In this document: one piece after another, positions 1 through 8,783 of the stretch
Numbering within the stretch: position 1 is the stretch's first letter
Layout: each line of letters opens with the position of its first letter
Origin: Rhizobium tumorigenes
GTDB lineage: Bacteria; Pseudomonadota; Alphaproteobacteria; Rhizobiales; Rhizobiaceae
Assembly (NCBI RefSeq): GCF_003240565.2
Contig: NZ_CP117258.1
Coordinates: 186,001 to 250,000, forward strand
Length of the DNA stretch: 64,000 nucleotides
Direction: 5' to 3'
Notes under the pieces: model-generated
Seen by the model: only the letters and a program-made list of their open reading frames with translations
Database searches by the model: none
What the model was told of the DNA's origin: nothing
Made by a program: the position numbers and the translations under genes

Positions 1-3
1 GGT

Positions 4-29
4 GGGTTCAAGGATGAAGTGCGACTTGC
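4..29. repeat. left terminal inverted repeat of IS30-family element
   Basis: This 26-bp end pairs with 1092-1116 as an imperfect inverted repeat. The shared core is GCGACTTGC, preceded by a GTTCA block in both copies. The exact outer end is uncertain because the window starts three bases away. Confidence 0.65.
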
Positions 30-68
30 AATAGATAACAATGGCTTATCGCTTGCGAGGAATGAGAC

Positions 69-1079
69 ATGGAACGCACCTATTCGCAGATCGACCTGGA
101 TGAGCGGCGCAAGATCGCGCGCTGTAAGACTGCAGGCATCAGCGCCACAGTGATCGCCGAGAAACTCGGTCGCCATCGGTCGACCATTTTCCGGGAACTG
201 CGACGCAATGCTTTTGAAGATTCCGCTATGGAAGACCTCAACGGCTACTACTGCGTCACGGCCCATGAGATGGCGCGCGACCGGCGTGCAAAGCTGCGCA
301 AGCTTGCCCGCTTCTCCGAGCTGCGCCAGGCAGTCATCGAACAGATCATGCATGGATGGTCGCCGCAGCAGGTTGCCGGCCGGCTACAGGTCGAAGGGCA
401 GAAAAACTGCGTCAGCCATGAGACGATCTACAAATTCGCATATTCATCCGACGGCCAGGCGATCAAGCTTTGGCGACATCTGCCTGAGCATCGGGCCAGA
501 CGCCGCCCGAGACACGCCAGGCGCTGCCATGGCCGTCGCTTCGGCCCGGAGGTCAACATTCTCAACCGTCCGGAAGCGGTGGCAGAACGCAAGCAATTCG
601 GCCATTGGGAGTGCGATCTCATCCAGTTTCGACAGAAGTTCGGCAAAGCCAACGTGACGTCACTGGTCGAACGCGTCAGTCGGTTTGCCGTCCTCTTGCG
701 CAACAATGACCGTCAGTCGAAGCCGATCATGGACAAGCTGATTGGCGTGCTGCAATCCCTACCCCATCTCGCCCGCCGCTCGATTACCTTCGACCGCGGC
801 ACAGAGTTTACCGATTGGCCGTATTTGCAGGCAGGGATCGGAACGCAGACCTGGTTTTGCGATCCGCAATCGCCCTGGCAAAAAGGCACTGTCGAAAACA
901 CCAATCGCCGGGCCCGCAAATGGTTGTCGAGAGAGGTCAATCCGCTGTCAATCACCGAGGGCGATCTGGTGGAAATCTGCAACAGGCTAAACTCAACGCC
1001 GCGTAAATGCCTCGGCTACAAAACCCCCGCAGAAGTCTTTCGCCAGAAAGTTCTCGCCCAGATCAGGCGAGCGGGATAG
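69..1079 (+). CDS. IS30-family transposase
   Basis: This 336-residue transposase cuts and joins the ends of its own insertion sequence. The N-terminus (about residues 5-50) is a helix-turn-helix of the IS30 type (DERRKIA ... GRHRSTIFREL), which binds the terminal repeats. The C-terminal half is an RNase H-fold DDE catalytic core. The acidic triad can be read as D183 (in WECDLI), D242 (in FDRGTEF) and E276 (in KGTVENTNRRARK), with the spacing normal for IS30. Length matches full IS30 transposases and there is no frameshift. It fills nearly the whole element between the inverted repeats at 4-29 and 1092-1116. No passenger gene is present. Confidence 0.95.
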   Translation: MERTYSQIDLDERRKIARCKTAGISATVIAEKLGRHRSTIFRELRRNAFEDSAMEDLNGYYCVTAHEMARDRRAKLRKLARFSELRQAVIEQIMHGWSPQQVAGRLQVEGQKNCVSHETIYKFAYSSDGQAIKLWRHLPEHRARRRPRHARRCHGRRFGPEVNILNRPEAVAERKQFGHWECDLIQFRQKFGKANVTSLVERVSRFAVLLRNNDRQSKPIMDKLIGVLQSLPHLARRSITFDRGTEFTDWPYLQAGIGTQTWFCDPQSPWQKGTVENTNRRARKWLSREVNPLSITEGDLVEICNRLNSTPRKCLGYKTPAEVFRQKVLAQIRRAG

Positions 1080-1091
1080 CTTGGGACGTCC

Positions 1092-1116
1092 GCAAGTCGC
1101 GGTTCACCGTGAACTC
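1092..1116. repeat. right terminal inverted repeat of IS30-family element
   Basis: The reverse complement of this segment matches the left end at 4-29, including GCGACTTGC and a GTTCA block. It starts 12 bp past the transposase stop codon, a normal position for an IS30 right end. Confidence 0.65.
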
Positions 1117-1217
1117 ACAATTACAATAGTTTAGATTTTGGAAGATCTTCTACTCCTCCTGACGCCAGCCTGGCTTCAGATCAGTCATCGAATCTGAATA
1201 GCTTAAACTCACTCAGG

Positions 1218-1248
1218 CGATGATGGGCTGCGCAACAGTCCATCATCG
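1218..1248 (-). terminator. hairpin terminator candidate after the chemotaxis receptor gene
   Basis: CGATGATGG at 1218-1226 and its perfect reverse complement at 1240-1248 form a 9-bp stem. Inside it a CTG/CAG extension closes a 5-nt loop after one mismatch. The hairpin starts 9 bp past the stop codon of the receptor gene. No long U-tract follows, so intrinsic termination is plausible but not certain. Confidence 0.5.
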
Positions 1249-1256
1249 TGTGCTCG

Positions 1257-3791
1257 TCAGGCGGCGCGACTGGCGGGTTTGGTGAAGCTGGCGTTCTTTT
1301 CCAGGCTGAAGCGGCCGATGAGTTCGGTCAAGGCGTGGGTTTCGTCGGAGAGTTGGCGTGTCGCGGCGCTCGTTTCCTCGACCATGGCGGCATTCTGCTG
1401 GGTCATGCGGTCGATTTCGTTGACGGACGAGGTGACCGACCGCAGGGACTGCGCCTGCTCCTGGGCGGAAGAGGCGATCCGCTCGACGTGACCGAAGATA
1501 TCGACGATTTCGCCCGAGATTCCGATAAGGGCGCCGCCGGTTTCCTCGACATATTGCGAGCCGATGGCGACTTCGTTGACCGAGGTATTGATAAGCTGGG
1601 CGATCTCCTTGGCGGCCTTCGCCGAGCGTTGCGCGAGTTCGCGGACTTCCTGGGCGACGACGGCAAATCCCTTGCCGGCCTCGCCTGCCCTTGCGGCCTC
1701 GACGCCGGCATTGAGGGCCAGCAGGTTTGTCTGGAACGCGATGCCGTCGATGACAGTGACGATGTTCGAGATCCTGTCAGAGGATTCCTTGATCCGTGCC
1801 ATAGCCGAGACGGCATTCTGCACGACCATGGCCGAGTTTTCCGCGCGCTGCTTGGTGTTCTGCACCAGTTTCAGCGCAAGGCCGGAGCGATCCGAAGAGG
1901 TGTCGACGGTGGCTGCGATCTGTTCGACTGCGGCGGCGGCCTCCTCCAGCGATGCGGCCTGCTTTTCGGTGCGCATTGCCAGATCGTTGACGGCTTCGCC
2001 CATCTGCCGACCATTGTCATAGATCATCTCGGCTGTGCCGCGGATATCGACCAGCGTTGCCCTGAGGCCTTCGATGGACTGGTTGAAATCGTCGCGAAGC
2101 CCGTCAAGGTGGGGGGCAAACGGCACTTCGATCGCAAAATCGAGTTCGCCCTTGGAGAGCCTCTTCAGGGCCAGTCCGAGAGCCTCGATTGCTCCGTCGA
2201 CCTGGACGCGCGCCTCGCGGCGCTCGCGGTCGTTTCTGACGCGCTCTGCCTCGGAGAGCTCTCGCGCGCTCTGCGCCTCCTTTTCCATGACAAGGCGGGA
2301 TGTCGCATTGTCCTTGAAGACCATCAGCGCGCGCGCCATGTCACCGATCTCGTCAGGCCGACCCTCGCCGGCAATGGCGGTGTCGAGCTTGCCTTCGGCG
2401 AGCTTGCGCATCGCTATGGTGATCTGGGCAATCGGTCCCTTCAGCGTCATCACCAGGGCTGCGCCTGCCAGCATGGCGACGAGGACGCCGATGCTCATGG
2501 CGCCGATGGAGATCGTGTTGGCCTGCTGGCGTTCGACACCGGCATTTGCCTTCTGGCTTTCCGCAAACTGCGTCAGCAGGTTCCAGGTACTGTCGATCAG
2601 CTTTGCAGCGGCTGCGAATTGCGCCTGCTTTTCCTGGGAGTTGGCAGCGATGTCGGCAGCCTTGGAGGCAAGCGTGTCGAGCACCGGCTTGACCTTGGTC
2701 GGCAGCACGGAAAGGACCGGATCGTCGCTCACCAGTGCGGCAAGGGCTGCAACCTCGTTGGCGTACATGTAGAGCGACTGCTGGACCTTCTTGACGCTCT
2801 CTTCGTCGGGCTTGGAAACGAGCTCGGCGAAGACGACGCGGATTTCATTGTTGATGTTGACGATGCCGCGCAGCTTGTTGCCGACGGCTTCGGCCATGGA
2901 GATTTCCTTGTCGGATGTGGCAAGATCAAGCACCGAACGGCGCATCAGTGCGTCACTGGTCGTCTTCAGTTTCGCGGTCGGCGCCTGGAGGGCGAGGAGT
3001 GCCTGGTCGGCGAGCGCTGCTGCTGCGTCCGGGCTCGTGGCCTTGCCTTGCTGATCGAGAACAGCGACAGATGCCTGGATGTCGCTTGCAACACTCTTCT
3101 GGTCATCCGGCAGCGCGTCGGCAAGCAGCGAGACTGCAGTGACCAGGTCCGGCCCGAGCTTCTTCAACACCGCGATCTTGGCATCGGGAAGCGATGCTTC
3201 GGAATAGGCTTTTTCGAGGTCGGCAATCATCGAGGCTGCGGTTCCAAGCGTGACCGAAGTCTTCAAGCCGGCCTTGTTGGTGTTGTCCTTCTTCTTTGCC
3301 GCTGCCATCAGCATGAAGGAGCGTTTGCCGATCTGACCTTGCAGATCGAGCAGGGCTGCCGAGTTCGCGACGATGTCATCCCAAATCTTCTGCTGGTTGA
3401 GCTGAAGCTGCCAGATTGCCTCGATCTTGTCGGGAATCGCTGCCGATTCTGAAAGAGACTGGTCCAGCAGGGCGACATCCGTTCCCGCGCGCAAGCCTTC
3501 GGTGGTCTGTTGCAGGAGGCCGAGCTGGTCGCGAGCCTGCGCCGCAGCACCGTCATGCGTTTGCTGCGAAGGCTGCATCAGGAAGGTGCTCATGCTGGCG
3601 AACACATGCTTGAAGCCGCTGAGCGACTGCAGGACGCTGTTCGAGACCTCCATCCTGCCTTCCAGCAACCGCGAGGCATAATAGCCCGTCAGTCCGACCG
3701 CGCCGATACACAGAATAAACGGTGTCACGAGTACCAGAACTTTTGTCTGGATCCGCACCCGCGACATCATCTTGTCCATCATATTCTTCAT
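1257..3791 (-). CDS. methyl-accepting chemotaxis protein
   Basis: A membrane chemoreceptor of 844 residues that would signal through CheW/CheA to steer swimming. After a short cytoplasmic N-terminus there is one membrane span ([21 protein letters not shown]), then a long helical periplasmic sensor of about 380 residues. A second span follows ([23 protein letters not shown]), then a HAMP domain ([20 protein letters not shown]). The cytoplasmic signalling coiled coil carries the conserved hairpin tip ([14 protein letters not shown], then [23 protein letters not shown]). No C-terminal NWETF-type CheR-binding pentapeptide is visible; the protein ends [13 protein letters not shown] at 3791 is preferred; an in-frame TTG at 3824 would add 11 residues. 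The ligand is unknown. No other chemotaxis gene is nearby, so it is an orphan receptor. Confidence 0.93.
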   Translation of the reverse strand: MKNMMDKMMSRVRIQTKVLVLVTPFILCIGAVGLTGYYASRLLEGRMEVSNSVLQSLSGFKHVFASMSTFLMQPSQQTHDGAAAQARDQLGLLQQTTEGLRAGTDVALLDQSLSESAAIPDKIEAIWQLQLNQQKIWDDIVANSAALLDLQGQIGKRSFMLMAAAKKKDNTNKAGLKTSVTLGTAASMIADLEKAYSEASLPDAKIAVLKKLGPDLVTAVSLLADALPDDQKSVASDIQASVAVLDQQGKATSPDAAAALADQALLALQAPTAKLKTTSDALMRRSVLDLATSDKEISMAEAVGNKLRGIVNINNEIRVVFAELVSKPDEESVKKVQQSLYMYANEVAALAALVSDDPVLSVLPTKVKPVLDTLASKAADIAANSQEKQAQFAAAAKLIDSTWNLLTQFAESQKANAGVERQQANTISIGAMSIGVLVAMLAGAALVMTLKGPIAQITIAMRKLAEGKLDTAIAGEGRPDEIGDMARALMVFKDNATSRLVMEKEAQSARELSEAERVRNDRERREARVQVDGAIEALGLALKRLSKGELDFAIEVPFAPHLDGLRDDFNQSIEGLRATLVDIRGTAEMIYDNGRQMGEAVNDLAMRTEKQAASLEEAAAAVEQIAATVDTSSDRSGLALKLVQNTKQRAENSAMVVQNAVSAMARIKESSDRISNIVTVIDGIAFQTNLLALNAGVEAARAGEAGKGFAVVAQEVRELAQRSAKAAKEIAQLINTSVNEVAIGSQYVEETGGALIGISGEIVDIFGHVERIASSAQEQAQSLRSVTSSVNEIDRMTQQNAAMVEETSAATRQLSDETHALTELIGRFSLEKNASFTKPASRAA

Positions 3792-4094
3792 TTTCCGACC
3801 CGTCCCCGTCTCATTGTCGGTCAAGGTGCCACGAGTTTATAAAATTGCGGTTAAGCATAACTGGAAACCTGCGGTCGTATTCCCGTTTTACTTGCGCCGC
3901 GCTCAAGCGAAATCGTTCGACGTTGCTTCAGCCGGAAGGCCTTTAGCCGTACGTCATTTTAAAAGTTGTCACCGGCGATCTTTTCGGCGGGCTGGGACGG
4001 TTGTGCGAATTTCCGGTCAGCGGTTGCACTTCGTTGATTAACAACGCATAATTCCACCTCTGCACATTCTGGCAGACAGGAACGTCGCATATCG
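3792..4094. other. divergent intergenic region between chemoreceptor and LacI genes
   Basis: About 300 bp that must hold the promoters of the leftward chemoreceptor gene and the rightward LacI-family gene. I see no convincing operator palindrome, RNA structure or coding frame here. Confidence 0.5.
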
Positions 4095-5129
4095 ATGAAA
4101 AAGCTGACGCACCGGACGATGGAGGATTTTGCGAAATCCAGCGGGATATCGCGTCCGACCCTGTCCAAGTTCTTCGACGATCCGACCAGCGTGAAGCCAG
4201 CCACCCGTGCTCTGATCGAGGCGGCGTTGCGGTCTTCGGACTACCAGCCCAATCTCTATGCGCGCAACCTCAACCGCAAGCGCACCCGCAACATCGGCAT
4301 TCTCGTGCCGGCCCTTGGCGATCCCTTCTATGCCGAGATGGTCAACCGGCTGGAACTTCGCCTGCGCACCAGCGGCTACTGGCCGATCGTGATTTCATCG
4401 CATGGTTTGCCGGATTTGGAGGCAGAGGCCGTCAAAACGATGCTGTCGCTGAAGGTGGCCGGGGCGCTGGTGGCACCACTCGGATTCAAGTCCGATCCGC
4501 GCGTCTTCGAGAAACTCGGCCAGAACCTGGCGATGGTCTATTTCGACACCTTCATCGAGGGCAGCACGCCGTTTGTCGGCAACAACAACAGCCAGAGCGT
4601 CGCGACGATCGTCGACTATCTCTGCCGGTCCGGTGATGCGCCGGCCTATCTCGACATTCCGCATATCAATCACAATTCGCCGGAAAGGCTGGCAAGTTAC
4701 GTTGCTACCGTTGAGGCGGCCGGGTTCGAGCCGCAGGTGATCAAGACCAGCGCGGACTATACCTGGGATTTCGAGCGGATCGGCTATGAACAGATGGACG
4801 ATATGCTGCGCAGGAAGTCGCTGCCGAGTAAGACCATCCTCTGCGCCAACGACCGCCTGGCCTTTGGCGTGATGGCGGCAGCCTTTGCCAACAACCAGAA
4901 GGTCGGACGTCGAAAGGGCGCCCATCTGAGGATCGCCGCCCATGACGACCATCCCCTCAGTCGCTATGCATCGCCGCCGCTGACGACAATGGCGCAGGAT
5001 TTCGCGGCAATGACGGCCAACAGCGTCGACACATTGCTCGCCCTTCTCGGCGAAGGAGAGACGACGACGGGCGCTATCGTCCATGCCATGCGCTCGGACG
5101 GCACCCTTGTGATGCGCCAGTCCGCCTGA
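4095..5129 (+). CDS. LacI-family transcriptional regulator
   Basis: A 344-residue sugar-responsive repressor or activator. Residues about 8-55 form the LacI headpiece (TMEDFAKSSGISRPTLSKFFDDP, then the hinge helix region ending NLYARNLNRKRT). The rest is a periplasmic-binding-protein-like effector domain (NIGILVPALGDPFYAEMVNRLE ... ILCANDRLAFGVMAAAF ... [18 protein letters not shown]). It is clearly a paralogue of the LacI protein at 51587-52627: the headpieces share TMEDF, G.SRPT.SK.F.DP and NLNR, and both effector domains contain DDHPLSRYA. It is convergent with the esterase gene, 15 bp away. The likely target is the sugar operon starting at 7436 or the 5145-7261 pair, by position only. A ribosome-binding site is weak (AGGAA about 12 bp upstream). 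Confidence 0.93.
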   Translation: MKKLTHRTMEDFAKSSGISRPTLSKFFDDPTSVKPATRALIEAALRSSDYQPNLYARNLNRKRTRNIGILVPALGDPFYAEMVNRLELRLRTSGYWPIVISSHGLPDLEAEAVKTMLSLKVAGALVAPLGFKSDPRVFEKLGQNLAMVYFDTFIEGSTPFVGNNNSQSVATIVDYLCRSGDAPAYLDIPHINHNSPERLASYVATVEAAGFEPQVIKTSADYTWDFERIGYEQMDDMLRRKSLPSKTILCANDRLAFGVMAAAFANNQKVGRRKGAHLRIAAHDDHPLSRYASPPLTTMAQDFAAMTANSVDTLLALLGEGETTTGAIVHAMRSDGTLVMRQSA

Positions 5130-5144
5130 CCCACGGTCCACTTG

Positions 5145-6098
5145 CTATGGAGTTGATGTCCCGAAGCTGTTCCACGCAATCACCGCCTCGTCGATGGCCG
5201 CGCGTGCTTCCGGGATGTACTTGCCCATGGAGGCGAAGCCGTGGATCTGCGTCGGCCAATGGCGCAGGACCACGTGCACGCCGTCCTCCTTGAGACGCTC
5301 TGCATAGGCGACGCCTTCGTCGGCGAGGATGTCGTTGCCGGCGATGGCTATAAATGCTGTGGCGGCACCCGATAGGCTCTCTGCCCTAAGCGGCGAGACA
5401 CGCCAATCGCCGATATCGTCCGGCGTGCGAATATAGTGATCGCGAAACCAGCGCATGGTCGAGGCCGACAAGCCGAAGCCCTTTGCATAGCGCCGGTAGC
5501 TGTCTGCGGTCGGGGCAGCGTCCGTGTTCGGATAGAGCAGCAGTTGCGCTATCAATGGCGGCTGGCCGGACTCCCGGGACATCAGTGCCACGACCGCCGC
5601 AAGGTTGCCGCCGGCGCTGTCTCCGGCCACGGCGATTTTTCCTCGGTCGATGCCGAGCGTATCGGCCTCTCCGGTCATAAATGCCAGCGCCGCGAGGCAA
5701 TCCTCAAGCCCGGCGGGGAACTTGTGTTCCGGCGCCAGGCGGTAGTCGGGGCAGACGACCGTGCAGGCCGCGCTATCGGCAAACCACCTGCAGATCTCGT
5801 CGTGGGACTCGAGGCTGCCGATCACCCATCCGCCGCCGTGAAGATACAGCAGCCCGCGCCCGCCGCTCTCCGGTGCACCGAGGCCGCGATATATCCGGAT
5901 GTCGATAGGGCCATTCGGTCCCGTGATCGTGCGGTTTTCAATAGAGGCGACAGGCTGCAAATCGCCTTTTAATGCGGGCGCTCCCGCGTTGTAATCTTTA
6001 CGGGCCTGTTCCGGCGTGCCGTCCTCGAAAGGCCTCGATCTTGCGGCCGTTGCGAGATCGAGCACCCGCTGGGCTCCGGCATCGATGCTTCCGGTCAT
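5145..6098 (-). CDS. HSL-family alpha/beta hydrolase (carboxylesterase)
   Basis: A 317-residue esterase of the hormone-sensitive-lipase (type IV) group, likely cytoplasmic since no signal peptide is seen. The oxyanion-hole motif HGGG is at residues 87-90. The nucleophile is S161 in AGDSAGG, and D256 (GNDILADEG) and H286 (IHGFASM) complete the triad. I place the start at the ATG at 6098 because a strong GGAGAGGGG lies just upstream; an ATG at 6116 would place that site inside the gene. It follows the oxidoreductase gene at 6113-7261 in the same direction with a 14-bp gap, so the two are probably co-transcribed. The family cleaves short acyl esters, so removal of an acyl group from a sugar substrate of this locus is a reasonable inference. 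The substrate is not shown by the sequence. Confidence 0.88.
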   Translation of the reverse strand: MTGSIDAGAQRVLDLATAARSRPFEDGTPEQARKDYNAGAPALKGDLQPVASIENRTITGPNGPIDIRIYRGLGAPESGGRGLLYLHGGGWVIGSLESHDEICRWFADSAACTVVCPDYRLAPEHKFPAGLEDCLAALAFMTGEADTLGIDRGKIAVAGDSAGGNLAAVVALMSRESGQPPLIAQLLLYPNTDAAPTADSYRRYAKGFGLSASTMRWFRDHYIRTPDDIGDWRVSPLRAESLSGAATAFIAIAGNDILADEGVAYAERLKEDGVHVVLRHWPTQIHGFASMGKYIPEARAAIDEAVIAWNSFGTSTP

Positions 6099-6112
6099 CG
6101 TCCCCTCTCCTG

Positions 6113-7261
6113 TCATGCGAGCAAGCTGCGCGCTTCATCCTCGCCGAGCAATGGCGGCTGCTGGAAAGTGCCGTCGATTGTGATCGATTGCTGGCTCTCG
6201 CCGGATGCAAGGATGGCTTCCATAATGTCGAGAACATGCAACGCGAGATCGCCGGACGCTCGCGGCGCCCTGCCTTCCTCGAGCGCCCGGACGAGGTCGG
6301 CGACGCCAAGCATCCGGTAATTTGCCCGGTCCGGTGCGGCATATGGCCAGTTTCTGGCGCCGTAGAGCTCCCCGTCGCTGTCGAAATCCCGCCACTCGGC
6401 GCCGCGCTCGGACAGCGACACAGTACCGCCGAATGTGTCGGGATCCGGCAGGCGCAGCGAACCTTCCGTGCCGTGCAACTCGATCGGATGATTAGAGTGG
6501 CGGAAGACATCCCAGGAGGCACCGAAATTCACCGACGCGCCGGATTTGAATTCCAGAAGCGAGAGGACATTGGTCGGCGTGCCAACGGTGAAGGTGGTGT
6601 TCTGGAACGGGCCTTCAGCGGTGATCAGTCGCTCCTCCTGACCCTTGGTGGCCATCGCCATGACGCGCACCACAGGGCCCAGCAGGTTGACCATCATTGT
6701 CAGGTAATAGGGTCCCATGTCGAAAACGGGGCCGCCGCCTGGCTGGTAGTAGAACTGCGGATTGGGATGCCAGTGCTCCATGCCGCGGCCCATCATGAAG
6801 GCGGTGCCGCTGACGGGACGGCCGATGGCTCCTTCCTCCATCAGGCGCCGCGCCCGCCGGCCGGCCGCACCGAGAAACGTGTCGGGTGCCGATCCGAGCA
6901 GAAGTCCACGTTGCCGTGCCTCTGCCACCAGAGTGCGCCCGTCCGCTGCCGATGTGGTCAGCGGCTTTTCGGTGAAGACGTGCTTGCCGGCCGAAAGCGC
7001 TGACATCGTCACATCGAAATGCACTGCCGGGATCGTGAGATTGAGGACAAGATCGATTTCCGGGTCGGCCAGCAGCTGGTCGACGGTGAGCGCACGGATA
7101 TTATATTCGCCGGCCCGCAAGGCTGCCATATCGGGCGAGATATCCGCGCAGGCTTTCAACTCGACACCGGCAAACAGGGCGGCGTTGCGCAAATAGGTCA
7201 TCGAAATATTGCCGCAGCCTACTACGCCAAGGCCTGTTTTCGTCTTTTTACCGTCCGTCAT
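6113..7261 (-). CDS. Gfo/Idh/MocA-family sugar oxidoreductase
   Basis: A 382-residue NAD(P)-dependent dehydrogenase of the glucose-fructose oxidoreductase/inositol dehydrogenase family. The Rossmann dinucleotide-binding motif GCGNIS is at about residues 15-20. The conserved EKP motif (TEKPLTTS) that lines the active site is at 98-100. The C-terminal alpha/beta domain (about 130-350) has the family's open sheet. ATG at 7261 is chosen because GGAGGAG lies 8 bp upstream; an upstream in-frame ATG at 7288 has no such site. It is divergent from the sugar ABC operon at 7436, with a LacI-like palindrome in between, and sits upstream of the esterase gene. Such enzymes oxidise a ring hydroxyl or C1 of a sugar or cyclitol. 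The substrate is unknown. Confidence 0.9.
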   Translation of the reverse strand: MTDGKKTKTGLGVVGCGNISMTYLRNAALFAGVELKACADISPDMAALRAGEYNIRALTVDQLLADPEIDLVLNLTIPAVHFDVTMSALSAGKHVFTEKPLTTSAADGRTLVAEARQRGLLLGSAPDTFLGAAGRRARRLMEEGAIGRPVSGTAFMMGRGMEHWHPNPQFYYQPGGGPVFDMGPYYLTMMVNLLGPVVRVMAMATKGQEERLITAEGPFQNTTFTVGTPTNVLSLLEFKSGASVNFGASWDVFRHSNHPIELHGTEGSLRLPDPDTFGGTVSLSERGAEWRDFDSDGELYGARNWPYAAPDRANYRMLGVADLVRALEEGRAPRASGDLALHVLDIMEAILASGESQQSITIDGTFQQPPLLGEDEARSLLA

Positions 7262-7347
7262 AAAACTAGCTCCTCCCACGATTTCCACCGGCTGCGAGCG
7301 GCTTTCATGCGCAACCCAGCAGCTGGCAAACGGATTTAAAGCATTTT

Positions 7348-7368
7348 ATTTGTTGACGCGCGACAAAT
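7348..7368. promoter_or_regulatory. candidate LacI-type operator
   Basis: A 21-bp partial palindrome with perfect 6-bp arms, ATTTGT at 7348-7353 and ACAAAT at 7363-7368, around the core TGACGCGCG. The size and the CG-rich centre fit LacI-family operators. It lies in the divergent gap between the oxidoreductase (start 7261) and the binding-protein gene (start 7436), where one site could control both directions. The TTGACGCG core also occurs at 48014-48021, upstream of the SmoE-like gene. No binding data; the assignment is inference. Confidence 0.5.
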
Positions 7369-7435
7369 TTTTCTCGATCATACGGCAATACTGGCGCGGA
7401 GTTTTGGAGGTCGCCGGTCTTCCTGGGAGGGAAAC

Positions 7436-8782
7436 ATGTCTGATTTCAAAAAGGAGCCGTTGGGCTCCGCTTCGACTTTCAATTCGGTGATGATCGATCG
7501 TCGCCGGCTTCTGCTGGGTGCGGCGGGTGCTGCCGTCGGCGCTGCTGCTCTGGGTGTAACGTCTAGCTTTGGCATGCGCTCGGCGCGGGCGGCCGACAGG
7601 ACAGAGATTAGCTTTGCGTCCGCCAGCTTCTTCGGCAAGGAAGGCCTCGGCGATCTCGTCAAGGCGTTCAACGAGTCGCAGGACCGCATCATGGTGAAGT
7701 TCATAGAACTGCCGCCACCGAGTTCGTCGACCGAAGTCTATCAGGGGCTGATCCAGCAACTGGCCCGCCGCAACGGGACGCCCGACGTTTTCACGCAGGA
7801 CGTCGTCTGGATCGCAGGTTTTGCCGCCGCAGGCTGGGCGCTGCCCCTCGACGAGTATTTCCCCAAGGAAAAGCGCACCGACTATTTCCCCGGCACGGTG
7901 GCTGCCTGCACTTATAATGAGAAGCTGACGGCGCTGCCATGGTTCGTCGATTCTGGCATGTTCTATTATCGCAAGGACCTCGTCGAAAAGCACGGCGGCA
8001 AGGTTCCGGAAACCTGGGACGAGATGGCAACGATGGCGGCCGCCGCCCAAAAGGCCGGCGATGCCAAGTTCGGCTACCTCTGGCAGGGCAAGCAGGCCGA
8101 AGTGCTGATCTGCGATGCCGTCGAGATCATCACCTCGAATGGTGGCTCCATACTGGCGCCGGACGGGAAATCCTCCGTGGTCGGAGACAAGGCGGCGATC
8201 GAGGCCATCCAGTTTCTCCACGACACCATCAACAAGACCAAGATCAGCCCGCAAAATGTGCTTTCCTGGGATGAAGAGCCGTCGCGCCAGCCCTTCACGT
8301 CCGGCGAAGCGATGTTCATGCGCAACTGGTCCTATGTCTATCCGATTGCCCAGGATCCGAAGGCCTCGCAGGTTGTCGACAAGGTGGCGGTTGCGCCCCT
8401 GCCGCATTTTGCCGGCGGCAAGAGCGCGGCCTGCCTCGGCGGCTACCAGCTGGGTGTCAACGCCAACTCCAAGAAGCGCGAAGCCGCGATCGAGTTCCTG
8501 ACCTGGATGTCGTCGCCGGCAACCCAGACACGGCTGGCACTGAATTTCGGTCTGGCGCCTTCGCGTCCGGCGATCTTCGAGGATGCCAAGCTCAAGGCCG
8601 AGCAGCCCTTCATGGCGAGCCTGCAAAGCGTCTTCACCGGCGCCACACCACGGCCGATCACGCCACAATATGCCAAGGTCACGCTGGCGCTGCAGTCGAG
8701 CATCTCCAAGGCCCTGGTCAGCGGCGACGTGAAGACCGAGCTCGAAGCTGCCGCTGCGCAAATCAACAAGATCGTCGCCTGA
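7436..8782 (+). CDS. sugar ABC transporter substrate-binding protein (CUT1)
   Basis: A 448-residue periplasmic binding protein that captures the sugar for the permeases encoded just downstream. The N-terminus has a twin-arginine-like export signal: R22-R24 (DRRRLLLG), then a hydrophobic Ala/Gly stretch ending near SARAADR. The mature part is an extracellular solute-binding family 1 protein (ISFASASFFGKEGLGDLVKAFN ... TPDVFTQDVVWIAGFAAAGWALPLDEYF ... NWSYVYPIAQD). GGGAGG 5 bp upstream supports the ATG. It heads an apparent 11-gene operon reaching 17409. Candidate ligands are di- or oligosaccharides or glycosides, typical for this family, but the sequence does not name one. Confidence 0.93.
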   Translation: MSDFKKEPLGSASTFNSVMIDRRRLLLGAAGAAVGAAALGVTSSFGMRSARAADRTEISFASASFFGKEGLGDLVKAFNESQDRIMVKFIELPPPSSSTEVYQGLIQQLARRNGTPDVFTQDVVWIAGFAAAGWALPLDEYFPKEKRTDYFPGTVAACTYNEKLTALPWFVDSGMFYYRKDLVEKHGGKVPETWDEMATMAAAAQKAGDAKFGYLWQGKQAEVLICDAVEIITSNGGSILAPDGKSSVVGDKAAIEAIQFLHDTINKTKISPQNVLSWDEEPSRQPFTSGEAMFMRNWSYVYPIAQDPKASQVVDKVAVAPLPHFAGGKSAACLGGYQLGVNANSKKREAAIEFLTWMSSPATQTRLALNFGLAPSRPAIFEDAKLKAEQPFMASLQSVFTGATPRPITPQYAKVTLALQSSISKALVSGDVKTELEAAAAQINKIVA

Positions 8783-8783
8783 C

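Larger units (their letters stand above)
4..1116 (+). mobile_element. IS30-family insertion sequence
   Basis: A single transposase gene sits between imperfect terminal inverted repeats. The left repeat lies at 4-29 and the right at 1092-1116. Read inward they agree at about 21 of 26 positions with one gap, and they share the block GCGACTTGC. Size (about 1.1 kb), one gene and roughly 26-bp repeats fit the IS30 family. Only three bases are visible left of the element, so the short target duplication expected for IS30 cannot be checked. The transposase reading frame is intact, so the element may still be active. Confidence 0.8.

Noticed and set aside
1248..3452. 734-residue rightward open frame opposite the chemoreceptor gene
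   Set aside because: Antisense shadow of an unmistakable chemoreceptor; its product is rich in Gly, Asp, Arg and Cys without any domain.
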